Assembly: GCA_002503825.1 (NCBI GenBank)
Contig: DASP01000011.1
Location: forward strand, 1-45,530
Length of the DNA stretch: 45,530 nt
Reading direction: 5' to 3'
Source of the DNA: Methanoregulaceae archaeon UBA467
GTDB lineage: Archaea > Halobacteriota > Methanomicrobia > Methanomicrobiales > Methanospirillaceae
Shown here: in pieces, positions 34,866 through 43,796 of the stretch
Numbering within the stretch: position 1 is the first letter of the stretch
How the letters are laid out: each line of letters starts with the position of its first letter
Translations under genes and position numbers: made by a program
Notes under the pieces: generated by a model
The model's database searches: none
The model's input: only the letters and a program-made list of their open reading frames with translations
What the model was told of the DNA's origin: nothing

Positions 34866-36716
34866 TCATTTTATGAGGATGTTAATAAGTGCTCCGATAA
34901 AAATTCCAAGCCCGAGTGTATAAAGTGATACGATAAGGGTGATTTTTAATCCTATTTCCTTATAAAGGACTGCAATGGTGGAGATGCAGGGGATAAACAG
35001 CACGCTGACGATTGCAAAGGTATAGAGCTGAACCCCGGTCAGTACCGAATTAAGATTGGCAGTCCCGGCAAGGATAACCAGTGTTTCGAGCGCCATCTCT
35101 TTCCTGAGTATGCCAAATATCAGCGCTGTTGTGGCATAGGACGGCAACCCGAGCACCATTGTTGAAAAAGGCTCGATATAATTCTGGAACGCTTCGAAAG
35201 CCCCTGCATACTGCAGAAAACCAAGAATGATGCTCGCAACAATGAGCAATGGCATTGCAATGAAGAGGAACTCCTTGATCCTGTTCCACGATTTCATGAT
35301 CACATTGTGTCCGGTGGGGAGACGAAGGGGCGCCATCTCCATGATCATCCCGAATTGTTCCCCGGGAGTAATCCTGGAAAGGAGCATCCCTGTGATTATG
35401 ATAAGGACAAAGACTGCAAGGTAGATACTCAGGGCTGCAAGGATCCCGACGAAGCTCGCGACAATTCCGGCAATAATGACCGTGCGGGCTGAGCACGGGA
35501 TCATGGTGACGAGAAACGAAGCAATTACCCGTTCCCTGCGGCTGTGGAGAAGCCGGATGCTCATGATGGCCGGGACGTTGCACCCGAATCCGAGCACTAT
35601 CGGAATAATCCCCTCACCATGCATTCCAAGCCGGTGCATCGCCCTGTCGGCAAGAAATGCGGCCCTGGTCAGGTATCCTGAGTCTTCAAGCAGGGAGATG
35701 AGGATATAAAAAGTAAGAACGAAGGGAAATGCTATCCCGATTCCGGCCTGGAGCGCAAGGATAATGGAAACCGAAAGCTGCTCGAGAAGCGGCGGCAGGC
35801 CCATTGCAAGGAGCGGTTGCATTGCATATAATTCAAAAGCCGAGACGATCAGCCCCTCAAGCCATGACCCGAATGTAAAGACTACCAGGAGGACTGATAT
35901 CATTATCCCGACAAGAATGGGGATACCAGGAAATGATTTGGTCAGGATCCGGTCAATATCAAATCCCGGTTCGGTTTCGTGATATTTTAAAACTGCCTCT
36001 GTGATGGTATGTGCACAGTGATGCCTGTTTCCGGCGATGATCTGGTGGACAGACATGCGGTGCCGCGGCTCAATCTCAACGGCAAGGACGGCAGCCGATT
36101 CTGTCAGGTCAGGGTCGGGTCCGATTCCCTGGAGGGCATTTAATGCATCGACCCGTCCTGCCATATGCATTGACATGAGGCTCCGGACTGCAGCCTCGAT
36201 ATGGTGGTCATACTGAACCTCGAGGGTGGGTATCCGTGACGCCTCCATGGCCGTGGGTATGATCCGGTCTATATTTCTTCCCTGGATTGCCGCGGTAGTG
36301 AGGACTTCCACGCCAAAAAGAGAAGAAAGATGTTCATTGTCAATCTGGTACCCCTGCTTTTCCGCCTCGTCTGACATGTTGAGGACAACAAGGGTCGGAA
36401 GCCGGTATTCCGCCACCTGGACAAGCAGGTAGAGGTTCCGCTCAAGGTGAGTGGAATCAAGCACACAGATGAGCATGTCAACGTCGCCGGACTCGAGTAA
36501 CGTGCGGACCATGACCTCTTCTTCAGAATTACCGTCAAGGGTGTAAATGCCCGGGAGATCGACTATTTCAAGTTTTTCTCTCTCGAAACAGACATTTCCC
36601 CGCTCAAGATCGACGGTCGTCCCGGGGTAATTGCTGACTTCTACCCCGAGACCGGTCAGCTGGTGAAAAATAAGTGATTTTCCTACATTCGGGTTGCCGA
36701 TGAGCCCGAATTTCAT
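34866..36716 (-). CDS. feoB: Ferrous iron transporter FeoB
   Basis: A 616-residue iron(II) transporter. The N-terminal G domain has G1 GNPNVGKS (residues 7-14), G2 region NYPGTTVDLERG, G3 DLPG (residues 53-56) and G4 NMSD. The membrane part has two Gate-type motifs, PIVLGFGCNVPAI and MIPCSARTVIIAG, with about eight to ten transmembrane segments. The ATG overlaps the upstream regulator gene by four bases. It is shorter than E. coli FeoB (773 residues), as is common in archaea. Confidence 0.95.
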   Translation of the reverse strand: MKFGLIGNPNVGKSLIFHQLTGLGVEVSNYPGTTVDLERGNVCFEREKLEIVDLPGIYTLDGNSEEEVMVRTLLESGDVDMLICVLDSTHLERNLYLLVQVAEYRLPTLVVLNMSDEAEKQGYQIDNEHLSSLFGVEVLTTAAIQGRNIDRIIPTAMEASRIPTLEVQYDHHIEAAVRSLMSMHMAGRVDALNALQGIGPDPDLTESAAVLAVEIEPRHRMSVHQIIAGNRHHCAHTITEAVLKYHETEPGFDIDRILTKSFPGIPILVGIMISVLLVVFTFGSWLEGLIVSAFELYAMQPLLAMGLPPLLEQLSVSIILALQAGIGIAFPFVLTFYILISLLEDSGYLTRAAFLADRAMHRLGMHGEGIIPIVLGFGCNVPAIMSIRLLHSRRERVIASFLVTMIPCSARTVIIAGIVASFVGILAALSIYLAVFVLIIITGMLLSRITPGEQFGMIMEMAPLRLPTGHNVIMKSWNRIKEFLFIAMPLLIVASIILGFLQYAGAFEAFQNYIEPFSTMVLGLPSYATTALIFGILRKEMALETLVILAGTANLNSVLTGVQLYTFAIVSVLFIPCISTIAVLYKEIGLKITLIVSLYTLGLGIFIGALINILIK

Positions 36717-37354
36717 GGGGCCTTCTCCACGACGATCATTCCGGCAACTTCACTTGAAAGGGCGATATCACAGCCTTTCACCTGTACCACCACGCCGCGG
36801 TTATTTAGTTTTCTCCTGATCCTGATCTTTTCACCCGGAAAAATACCGAGGTCCATCAGCCGGTTACATCCCCCGTGCCAGAGCAGTTTCCGGACTATGA
36901 CGAGATCGTCTTCTTTAAAATCATCAAGAGTCTCGAAATTATGTTTTCTCCGACCCCGTTTTCGCAGGTGGTTGTCGATCATGCAGGGCGGATTTTTGAT
37001 ATAACTGCCGAGCCGGTCGATTGTATCATCAGATACGTTATGTTCGAGTACGCAGGCCTCCCTCGAGGCAGCATCAGGCTCCATCCCGAGCATTTCAGTA
37101 AAAAAACATTCAAGGATCTGGTGTTTCCGCATCACCTTTTTCCCGGTATCCATCCCGGGTGATAAAAGCTCGATACATTCATCACCGGAAATTCTGATAT
37201 CACCGGTTGCCGCAAGGTGATCGAGATGGCGGCGGACCTCATCGGGATCCTGCTCAAGCAGTTCAGCAAGCTCGGCAACCGAAGGACACGACCCCTTGAT
37301 GCCGCCCAGTTTACAGAGCGCTTCAAGGTAGTCTTCCCGGGATGAGGATTTCAT
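36713..37354 (-). CDS. DtxR-family metal regulator fused to a FeoA domain
   Basis: A 213-residue protein. Residues 1-~65 form a winged HTH (REDYLEALCKLGG, VAELAELLEQDPDEVRRHLDHL). Residues ~68-125 are a DtxR-type metal-binding dimerisation domain with His, Glu and Cys ligands (KHQILECFFTEMLG, REACVLEHNVSDDTIDRL). Residues ~135-213 are a FeoA/SH3-like domain (HGGCNRLMDLGIFPGEKIRIRRK). It probably represses its own operon, including feoB, when iron is replete. The C-terminal FeoA domain may also work with FeoB. The intergenic region to polX should hold the operator. Confidence 0.88.
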   Translation of the reverse strand: MKSSSREDYLEALCKLGGIKGSCPSVAELAELLEQDPDEVRRHLDHLAATGDIRISGDECIELLSPGMDTGKKVMRKHQILECFFTEMLGMEPDAASREACVLEHNVSDDTIDRLGSYIKNPPCMIDNHLRKRGRRKHNFETLDDFKEDDLVIVRKLLWHGGCNRLMDLGIFPGEKIRIRRKLNNRGVVVQVKGCDIALSSEVAGMIVVEKAP

Positions 37355-37605
37355 ACATATTTCTGGGGTTTTATCGTATTATGGATTTGGATATACGCAA
37401 AGTTTCCCGTGGGAGCCTCCCGGGGGGCATCCCGCTCTCCATTCAAGCCGGGACCAATGACCCGCCATGCACGGATGTGACGGCAGATACAGTTAATCAT
37501 CGCGTGACCTTTGCCTGGCGAATTAAAGAGACTTTAAATCCTGTCAATAAGAACGGTAAAGGTACATCCGGGAGAAGTGCCCTCTACGGTGCAGGGTAGG
37601 TACCT
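37355..37605. promoter_or_regulatory. Divergent promoter region between dtxR-feoA and polX
   Basis: AT-rich sequence at 37360-37400 includes ATAATACGATAAAA on the minus strand, a TATA-like element for the regulator gene. The rest holds a weak open frame reaching 37599 that I do not accept as a gene. No clear metal-box palindrome was picked out by eye. Confidence 0.35.
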
Positions 37606-39294
37606 ATGGATCTGACAAACCGGCAGGTGGCAGACAAACTGACATTTATGGGACAACTGCTGGAGATAACCGGGCAGAATGTCTATAAAGTCCGGGCGTT
37701 TTACCGGGCAGCAGATGTAGTCGCACGTCTTGCAGCACCTGTATCCACGATGGACACCGGAGAACTGGAAGCCCTCTCTGCAGTTGGCAAAAATATTTCA
37801 TCAAAAATCCGGGAAATAATCGCAACCGGAACCTTTGCAGAGCTTGAAGAGATACGAAAAGAGGTTCCCGGCCCGTTGATCGAGATGCTGCAGCTTGAAG
37901 GAGTGGGTCCAAAGACCGTCGGCACCCTCTGGAAAAAGATGAATATACAAAGCATCGAAGACCTCGAGAAGGCGGCGCGTGGCCGCAGGATACGGGCATT
38001 AAAGGGCTTTGGTGAGAAAAAAGAGGAAGGGTTCCTGAAGGCGATCGCGCTCCACCGGCAGGAGTCAGGGAGGATGAACCGGATGGAGGCAGACGCCGTT
38101 GTCGGGAAGGTTACATCGGTCTTCCTCCCCGGGACATACGAAGTTGCAGGGAGTTACCGTCGGGGAAGGAGTACCGTCGGGGATATCGACATTGTGACCA
38201 CAGAACAGTCCGGTCTCCTGAACAGGAAGATAAGGACTATTGCAGATGAGATTATCGATGAAGGCGACCGGAAAACATCGTTCCGCTGTATGGGTAAGAG
38301 AGTAGACGTGCGGTATACACACCCGGGCGGGTTTGGCTCAATGCTGATGTACCTCACGGGATCCAAGGGCTTCAACATCCGCCTGCGCGGGATAGCAATG
38401 AATAAAGGTGCCAAATTGAACGAATACGGCATAATAAACCGTGAAACCGGAAAATTACAGGAATTTCCACGGGAAGAGGAAATATTTTCATTCCTTGGTA
38501 TGGACCCGGTAGTGCCCGAACTTCGGGAGGACCGGGGCGAGATACAGGCAGCCGTCAGTCATACCCTGCCGGTACTGGTGGAAGACGGGCAGATACGCGG
38601 AGACCTCCATGTCCACAGCGACTGGAGTGACGGGCGCCTCAGTCTTTCAGAACTGGCAGCAAAAGGAGAGGCTCTGGGGTATGAATACCTCCTTATTTCA
38701 GACCATTCTGCAACGCTGGGTATCGCACACGGCCTCGATGAAGACCGGATAAAGGCGCAGGGGCGGGAGATAGAACAGGTGAACCGGGAGTCCTCATGCC
38801 GGCTCCTGCACGGGACCGAGGTGGATATCATGAGCGACGGGACACTGGGTCACTCAGACCAGGTCCTTTCGGACCTCGATCTTGTCATTGCATCGGTCCA
38901 CTCAGGATTTGGCCAGCCCCGGGATGTCATGACCCGCAGGGTCCTGACCGCCATTGAAAACGAGCACGTTGATATTATCGGCCATCCCACCGGCAGGATT
39001 CTCGGGCGGCGTCAGCCGTACGAGATTGATATGCAGAGGATAATTGAGCGTGCAGCTGAAACCAATACAGCACTGGAATGCAATGCATCTCCTTACCGCC
39101 TGGACCTCGATGACAGTTTCATTAAAGAAGCACATGAGAGGGGAGTAGTGATATCGATTGGAACAGATGCCCACGACCCATCCGAATTTGCACACATGAG
39201 GTATGGCATCATCACCTGCCGGCGGGGCTGGGCATCCCCTGCAGATATCCTCAATACACGGAATGCAGCGGAACTTCTGGAGTGGGCATCGTGA
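37606..39294 (+). CDS. polX: DNA polymerase/3'-5' exonuclease PolX
   Basis: A 562-residue family X DNA polymerase with a C-terminal PHP domain, involved in gap filling and repair. Order: helix-hairpin-helix region (LEGVGPKTVGTLWKKM, LKGFGEKKEEGFLKAI), nucleotidyltransferase palm with GSYRRGRSTVGDIDIV (catalytic DxD), the thumb loop YLTGSKGFNIRLRGIA, then the PHP metallo-exonuclease with HVHSDWSDG, LISDHSATLG, HGTEVDI and SIGTDAHDPSEF. Length is typical of PolX (~570). The end overlaps the next gene by four bases. Confidence 0.95.
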   Translation: MDLTNRQVADKLTFMGQLLEITGQNVYKVRAFYRAADVVARLAAPVSTMDTGELEALSAVGKNISSKIREIIATGTFAELEEIRKEVPGPLIEMLQLEGVGPKTVGTLWKKMNIQSIEDLEKAARGRRIRALKGFGEKKEEGFLKAIALHRQESGRMNRMEADAVVGKVTSVFLPGTYEVAGSYRRGRSTVGDIDIVTTEQSGLLNRKIRTIADEIIDEGDRKTSFRCMGKRVDVRYTHPGGFGSMLMYLTGSKGFNIRLRGIAMNKGAKLNEYGIINRETGKLQEFPREEEIFSFLGMDPVVPELREDRGEIQAAVSHTLPVLVEDGQIRGDLHVHSDWSDGRLSLSELAAKGEALGYEYLLISDHSATLGIAHGLDEDRIKAQGREIEQVNRESSCRLLHGTEVDIMSDGTLGHSDQVLSDLDLVIASVHSGFGQPRDVMTRRVLTAIENEHVDIIGHPTGRILGRRQPYEIDMQRIIERAAETNTALECNASPYRLDLDDSFIKEAHERGVVISIGTDAHDPSEFAHMRYGIITCRRGWASPADILNTRNAAELLEWAS

Positions 39295-39929
39295 TCTACT
39301 GGTTGTATGAACGGGCGCTGATCAGGAACCTCCATATTCTTCCTGCAAATATCTGCTTCATGCTGACTGAAAATGACCTTCGGAAAGCACCCGACAAGTT
39401 GTACGAAGTGACGCGGTGGTGCAGGGACATTTCAGCCCATGTCGGGAAGAAGAAAAAAAATGGAGAGGACGGAAACACCAACATCGCCGGGATTACCTTT
39501 CATATCTCTACACCGAACCCGGAATCAGTAACCCCGTATTTATCGCAGATAGAGAAAATAGGGAAGATTGCACATTTATCCCTGCATATCGGGGAGACGG
39601 ATGAATCGTGCGGGGAAGGTATGGCGGTATGTGTTGCAGTGGGCAAAAGCGGAAGGGAAGAGATTGCCGGGTGCATACGTGCAATGGCCCGGAAAGGTCT
39701 GTCCCCGGAATCCGTTACCGAAGAGACGTTTGAGCAGTACCTGACATTCCGGTACGCCCCGGACCTCGTTATCAAGACCGGAGGTGACCACCTTACCGAT
39801 TTCCTCATATGGCAGTCGGTCTACTCGGAACTATTTTTCTCTGACGTGAACTGGAGATGGTTCCGGAAAGTGGATTTTCTGCGTGCGTTGCGGGATTACC
39901 AGGCACGGGTCCGCAGGTTTGGGAAATAA
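39291..39929 (+). CDS. cis-prenyltransferase (UppS)-like protein lacking the DGN motif
   Basis: A 212-residue protein whose C-terminal third matches undecaprenyl/polyprenyl diphosphate synthases: YAPDLVIKTGGDHLTDFLIW, then SVYSELFFSDVNW and DFLRALRDYQARVRRFG. At the N-terminus, where the family has the diphosphate-binding MDGNxR motif, it reads FMLTENDLRK, so the Asp-Gly-Asn is lost. It is also somewhat shorter than UppS (about 250). It could be a non-catalytic partner subunit, like eukaryotic NgBR/Nus1, or a divergent enzyme. I prefer GTG 39291, overlapping the polX TGA, over GTG 39282. Confidence 0.75.
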   Translation: MIYWLYERALIRNLHILPANICFMLTENDLRKAPDKLYEVTRWCRDISAHVGKKKKNGEDGNTNIAGITFHISTPNPESVTPYLSQIEKIGKIAHLSLHIGETDESCGEGMAVCVAVGKSGREEIAGCIRAMARKGLSPESVTEETFEQYLTFRYAPDLVIKTGGDHLTDFLIWQSVYSELFFSDVNWRWFRKVDFLRALRDYQARVRRFGK

Positions 39930-40208
39930 GTTCAGTAAATGTTTTATATCTTTTCCAGGATGCGTGTACAAATTCATTTTAAGAGAACATTTTGGCGGGG
40001 ATGAAAAAGTCCGGTTAACCTCTGCCGGCTATCTTTTTTCATATTCATCTACGAGCCCGGGGCTTGGCACTCCAGTTGAATTTTTCCGACTATAATTCAC
40101 TGAAAATTGTCAAGGAGCGGGAAGGGTGAGACGGGAAGCATTTTTTTGTTGATCCGTGAATTGACGGTCCCTGTCGTATTTAGGAGACATATATACGATC
40201 ATTGGGCA
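39930..40208. other. Intergenic region at the edge of the accessory segment
   Basis: No gene seen. The region has AT-rich stretches and a TATA-like CATATATACG near 40188-40197. It marks the boundary between core genes and the duplicated surface-protein modules. Confidence 0.3.
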
Positions 40209-40295
40209 TCAGCCACCTCTGGTCACCATTTGAGATAACAGGAATCCGCTGCCCAGGATATGGTCATTTCCGCATGCCTCATTCTCGACCACCAT
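40209..40295 (-). pseudogene. 3'-end remnant of a DUF6345 gene (third copy)
   Basis: On the minus strand 27 codons read VVENEACGNDHILGSG and then diverge to a TGA. The first half is nearly identical to the C-terminus of the 442-residue DUF6345 protein (GENEACGNDHIWGSGS). A one-base shift near 40240-40250 explains the divergence. It lies directly downstream of a PepSY-like membrane protein gene, as a duplication scar. Confidence 0.7.
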
Positions 40296-40334
40296 ATTTT
40301 ATTGAGATGATCTGGCAGCATAAAAAAGAGTGCG

Positions 40335-41306
40335 TTAGGTAAAATACTGCATCTCGGACGGTTCAACCGCCCATACGTATTGTTTAACCCGATTTGATAT
40401 GTTTTCGGGAATGGAAACGCACGAAAATCCATATACCGGCAGTACATATTTCTGGGGATCTCTTGGTATTTCCATCCAGTAACCGAGTGAAATATTTGTA
40501 ATAACCCTCACATTGTAATCCTCCGAAAGTTGTTTTCTCACGACGTCGTTGGAAAGGAGTCGCTGGTATGCCTGTTCCGGCGTTATAATCTTTACATACC
40601 TGACTGGTTCCGGTTCTAATTCCCTCAGATTCCGATCAACACATACCACTTCGCCGTTATCGCCGATTGTAACGGTAATACCTGCGTTATAAACATATGC
40701 TCCCTGAATTTCCTTTACGAATCCTACATTTTTTGTGAGGTTATACAATGTGTAAGAATTCTGGGTTTGATGTTCGTATTGCGATCCAATGCTCACCGTA
40801 GTGAAATGCATGTCATCTGGAAGAAGGTCTCGTTCCAGCAGGTACTTCGTCGCAATTTCCCGGGCCTCCTCATCGGAGGGGAGATCAGGTTGTGTATCAG
40901 TGGAATATGGTAAAGCCTTACTTGGGATTTGGTAGCGAATAGCTCCGGAATTTCGATATACTTTTAGGATTTCATACGGATCTTTTGAATTATCTAATAT
41001 TCTAGATATCCCATATGAAGGTCTGTAGTCTTGAACATCCCCAGATAAACCAAATAATATACCAATGCGCTTCACCTCTTCATCCGTGATATCGGGAGTA
41101 ACGGTTTTGTATGCCGGATACGAATCGTTCACAACCGGATACGATGTGGCAAGGACATAAGGTCCTGATGCTCCGATTATTTTCGGAAACGTAGGAATTG
41201 TATAATTTCCCTCCGCTGTTTGTTGTTGGTAGTTCATCCCCACCATCACAACAATGATTCCCAGTATAATGACTGCGAATCCCGTTAATATTGTTTTTTT
41301 CTTCAT
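40335..41306 (-). CDS. Membrane-anchored PepSY-like protein (copy A)
   Basis: A 323-residue protein with one N-terminal transmembrane helix (FAVIILGIIVVMVG) and a large extracytoplasmic part. The conserved middle contains LPSDEEAREIATKYLLERDLLPDD, then VGFVKEIQGAYVYNAGITVT, IGDNGEVVCVDRNLRELE and ITPEQAYQRLLS. This order resembles PepSY/FTP-type domains, which often act as protease inhibitors or chaperones, though similarity by eye is weak. I start at 41306 (MKKKTILTG); the longer frame runs into a DUF6345 remnant. It is a close paralog of the 41479-42453 gene. Confidence 0.75.
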   Translation of the reverse strand: MKKKTILTGFAVIILGIIVVMVGMNYQQQTAEGNYTIPTFPKIIGASGPYVLATSYPVVNDSYPAYKTVTPDITDEEVKRIGILFGLSGDVQDYRPSYGISRILDNSKDPYEILKVYRNSGAIRYQIPSKALPYSTDTQPDLPSDEEAREIATKYLLERDLLPDDMHFTTVSIGSQYEHQTQNSYTLYNLTKNVGFVKEIQGAYVYNAGITVTIGDNGEVVCVDRNLRELEPEPVRYVKIITPEQAYQRLLSNDVVRKQLSEDYNVRVITNISLGYWMEIPRDPQKYVLPVYGFSCVSIPENISNRVKQYVWAVEPSEMQYFT

Positions 41307-41310
41307 TTTT

Positions 41311-41439
41311 TCACTCCAACTCGTCTTCACAATAGTGCCACCATTCATCGTACGTATTGGCATCGACAGATTGATCCGAAATCACCGAACCGCTGCCCCA
41401 GATATGGTCATTTCCGCTTGCCTCATTCTCGCCAACCCT
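41311..41439 (-). pseudogene. 3'-end remnant of a DUF6345 gene (second copy)
   Basis: On the minus strand 41 codons read VGENEASGNDHIWGSGSVIS, then DQSVDANTYDEWWHYCEDELE and a TGA. This matches the last ~35 residues of the intact DUF6345 protein almost exactly. No coding homology extends upstream, so only the 3' end was duplicated. The stop lies four bases before the copy A start and probably supplies its translation context. Confidence 0.85.
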
Positions 41440-41478
41440 GTTTTATAGAGAAGAGCTGTAACATAAAAAAGGAGTGAA

Positions 41479-42453
41479 TCAGGATAAATCCTGAACTTCA
41501 GATGGATCTACCGCCGATACATATCGCATGACCTGCTCCGTTTCATCACCGCGACCAGTGACACATGAAAACGCATATACGGGCATTATGTATTTTTGAG
41601 GATATGTCTGTATTTCCATCCAGTAGCCAAGAGTAACGTTGGTAATGAGGATTTCATCATAGCCCCCACCGAGTGGCATTATCATGAGATCGTTGGAAAG
41701 AAGCCGTTGGTATGCCTGTTCCGGTGTCAGGACCTTAACAAAACGGACCGGTTCCGGATAAAATTCCCGTAGAGAACTTGTCGCCATCACGACTTCGCCT
41801 TTATCACCGATTGATACCGCAATACCTGCATTGCATACCGGTATACCCTGAATTTCCTTCACGAAACGGACACGTTTCGTGAGATTATACAGTACGTAAG
41901 AGTCCTGAGTTTTATGTCCGTATTTTGATCCAATACTCACTTCTTTAAACTGAACGTCATCGGGAAGAAGATCCCGTTCCAGAAGATATTTTGTCGCAAT
42001 TGCACGGGCTTCCTCATCCGACGGAAGGTCCGGTTGCACGTCGGTTGAATAGGGAAAATATTTTTCCGGGATATTGTACATAAAAGCCCCGGAATTTTTA
42101 TAGATGGTTAAATGAGAACCAGGATTTTTCGATCCATCAGCTACCTGAACATCTTCGTTCGATGTTCCAGCTTGTGCATTTGGCGAAAAACCGAACAGGT
42201 TGCGAAGCCGATTAACTCTCTCATCCGTGAAATCGGGCGGGATAGTTTTATAGACTGGATATGTATCATTCACAACCGGATAGGTTGTAGCAAGGACATA
42301 GGGTCCTGATGCTCCAGTCGTCTCCGGAATTGAAGGAAGGTCACTGACACTGATACCTTCCGTAACTTGCTGTTGAGAGGTTAACCCCACCATCACAACA
42401 ATGATTCCCAGTATAATGACTGCGAATCCTATGATTAGTACATTTTTTTTCAT
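41479..42453 (-). CDS. Membrane-anchored PepSY-like protein (copy B)
   Basis: A 324-residue paralog of copy A with the same N-terminal helix (FAVIILGIIVVMVG), ASGPYVLATTYPVVNDTYPV, LPSDEEARAIATKYLLERDLLPDD, GDKGEVVMATSSLREFYPEPVRFVK and LTPEQAYQRLLSND. The start at 42453 (MKKNVLIIGF) has GAGG upstream and lies 14 bases after the intact DUF6345 gene, its presumed partner. Extracytoplasmic location is inferred from the single N-terminal helix. Function unknown. Confidence 0.78.
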   Translation of the reverse strand: MKKNVLIIGFAVIILGIIVVMVGLTSQQQVTEGISVSDLPSIPETTGASGPYVLATTYPVVNDTYPVYKTIPPDFTDERVNRLRNLFGFSPNAQAGTSNEDVQVADGSKNPGSHLTIYKNSGAFMYNIPEKYFPYSTDVQPDLPSDEEARAIATKYLLERDLLPDDVQFKEVSIGSKYGHKTQDSYVLYNLTKRVRFVKEIQGIPVCNAGIAVSIGDKGEVVMATSSLREFYPEPVRFVKVLTPEQAYQRLLSNDLMIMPLGGGYDEILITNVTLGYWMEIQTYPQKYIMPVYAFSCVTGRGDETEQVMRYVSAVDPSEVQDLS

Positions 42454-42467
42454 TTTTTCGTCCTCAT

Positions 42468-43796
42468 TCAGTCGCAATAGTGCCACCATTCATCGTACGT
42501 ATTGGCATCGACGGGTGGATCTGAAATCACTGATCCGCTGCCCCAGATATGGTCATTTCCACATGCCTCATTCTCACCGATAACCCTTAAAATAATTCCT
42601 GACCCATGAGTATAGTCGGTAGCGTTGAACCAGGCATTTTTAATGGTTTGTCCCTCTAGAAGATAATTGGCGAGTCTTGTTCCATCATCTACATCCCACC
42701 CCTCAGAGTAAAATCCACACACCAGGTGGACCCCGTTCATAGTCCAGTAGGGCCAAGCCTTGAAGTTCTCGGGACATTTGGTAGTGTGACATCCGTGGAG
42801 GAATATCCACTCAAGGTCATGATCTCCCCATTCGCATGTAGGGAAAAGAACGATCTTAGGTTCCATAAGCCTAATCCAATAAGCGGTTATGTTGAAACTA
42901 CCGTGACCTGCGAATAGAGCTACATCAACCCCATCTATATATTTCCAATCTTCACCAACAGTAAAATGGCTAGTCTGGGCTTCATCATCTCCTTTTTCAA
43001 ACATCTGCACCCATCCCGCATTTCCGAGCGTGTTGTAGAATCCAATAGCAGTGTCATCGGAATTTGAGAGCGGAGTTATTGTATAATCATTCACCCACTC
43101 CACACCGACCTGCGGATAATAAAGGTCCTGGAAATCTTTGGTCCCTTTCAGAGGAACCAGAGTGGCGGGGCCATTCATCCATAAATAATAGCCCTTTCCC
43201 GGATAAATCACACGCTCGTCACTGTGGTAACCACTCCCGCCGTTAATGATGGATGTCTCGTACTGCTGATTTTCAGCATCGTAACCCGTTGCCTGGGTCC
43301 AGTCATCAACCACAGAAATAAAATTATCACGGGCAGACCACTGCGGGATGTCCCAACTGCCAACAATACTCCAACCTTCATACAGATATCTCGTCGGGGG
43401 AGTCTGGTACTGTTCCGCTTTAAAATGGCATGTCACGTCCTGCGCACCATTCGCAATCACAACAAATCCTTCGAGGGGAACGATTTCTTCATATATGGTG
43501 GGGATACTCCAAATACCATTTTCGTATCTCAAAATCATTGTAGCATTAAACCCATCGAAAAACTCAGCATATGCGCTATATTCATCATCAAGCCACAGAG
43601 GGACAGAAACATAGTTTGCTCCATCATACAGGTGAAGTTCATCGTATGAATCCCGACTCTGCGATGATTCAATTAAGACGTATTCGGATTCAGGAAGTAC
43701 ATTCATCTTCGATTCGTTTCTCTCTTCTTTTGGAAGCGGCGGCGGGAAATGATAAGGGACTCCCTGGATCTTTTTCCGGATCTCATCGGTGATCAC
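42468..43796 (-). CDS. DUF6345 / caspase-like His-Cys protein with a chimeric 5' end
   Basis: A 442-residue protein. Residues ~140-215 form a surface-protein module (GWSIVGSWDIPQWSARDN to PGKGYYLWMNGPATL). Residues ~228-400 match DUF6345: VGVEWVNDYTITPLSNSDD, then DGVDVALFAGHGS (His298) and LEWIFLHGCHTTKC (Cys336). A His-Gly after one strand and a Cys after the next is the clan CD (caspase/gingipain) dyad arrangement; protease activity is inference. No signal peptide is present. The first ~11 residues continue in frame from an IS21 transposase remnant, so the natural 5' end seems lost. Met31 (at 43706) is an alternative start. Confidence 0.75.
   Translation of the reverse strand: MITDEIRKKIQGVPYHFPPPLPKEERNESKMNVLPESEYVLIESSQSRDSYDELHLYDGANYVSVPLWLDDEYSAYAEFFDGFNATMILRYENGIWSIPTIYEEIVPLEGFVVIANGAQDVTCHFKAEQYQTPPTRYLYEGWSIVGSWDIPQWSARDNFISVVDDWTQATGYDAENQQYETSIINGGSGYHSDERVIYPGKGYYLWMNGPATLVPLKGTKDFQDLYYPQVGVEWVNDYTITPLSNSDDTAIGFYNTLGNAGWVQMFEKGDDEAQTSHFTVGEDWKYIDGVDVALFAGHGSFNITAYWIRLMEPKIVLFPTCEWGDHDLEWIFLHGCHTTKCPENFKAWPYWTMNGVHLVCGFYSEGWDVDDGTRLANYLLEGQTIKNAWFNATDYTHGSGIILRVIGENEACGNDHIWGSGSVISDPPVDANTYDEWWHYCD

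Noticed and set aside
37342..37599. Open frame of 85 codons just upstream of polX
   Set aside because: It overlaps the 5' end and promoter of the divergent dtxR-feoA gene, and no family resemblance is visible.
40209..42590. CRISPR-like or satellite repeats from the recurring ~120-base segments
   Set aside because: The segments are protein-coding gene tails about 1.1 kb apart with full genes between them. They are duplication scars, not an array.
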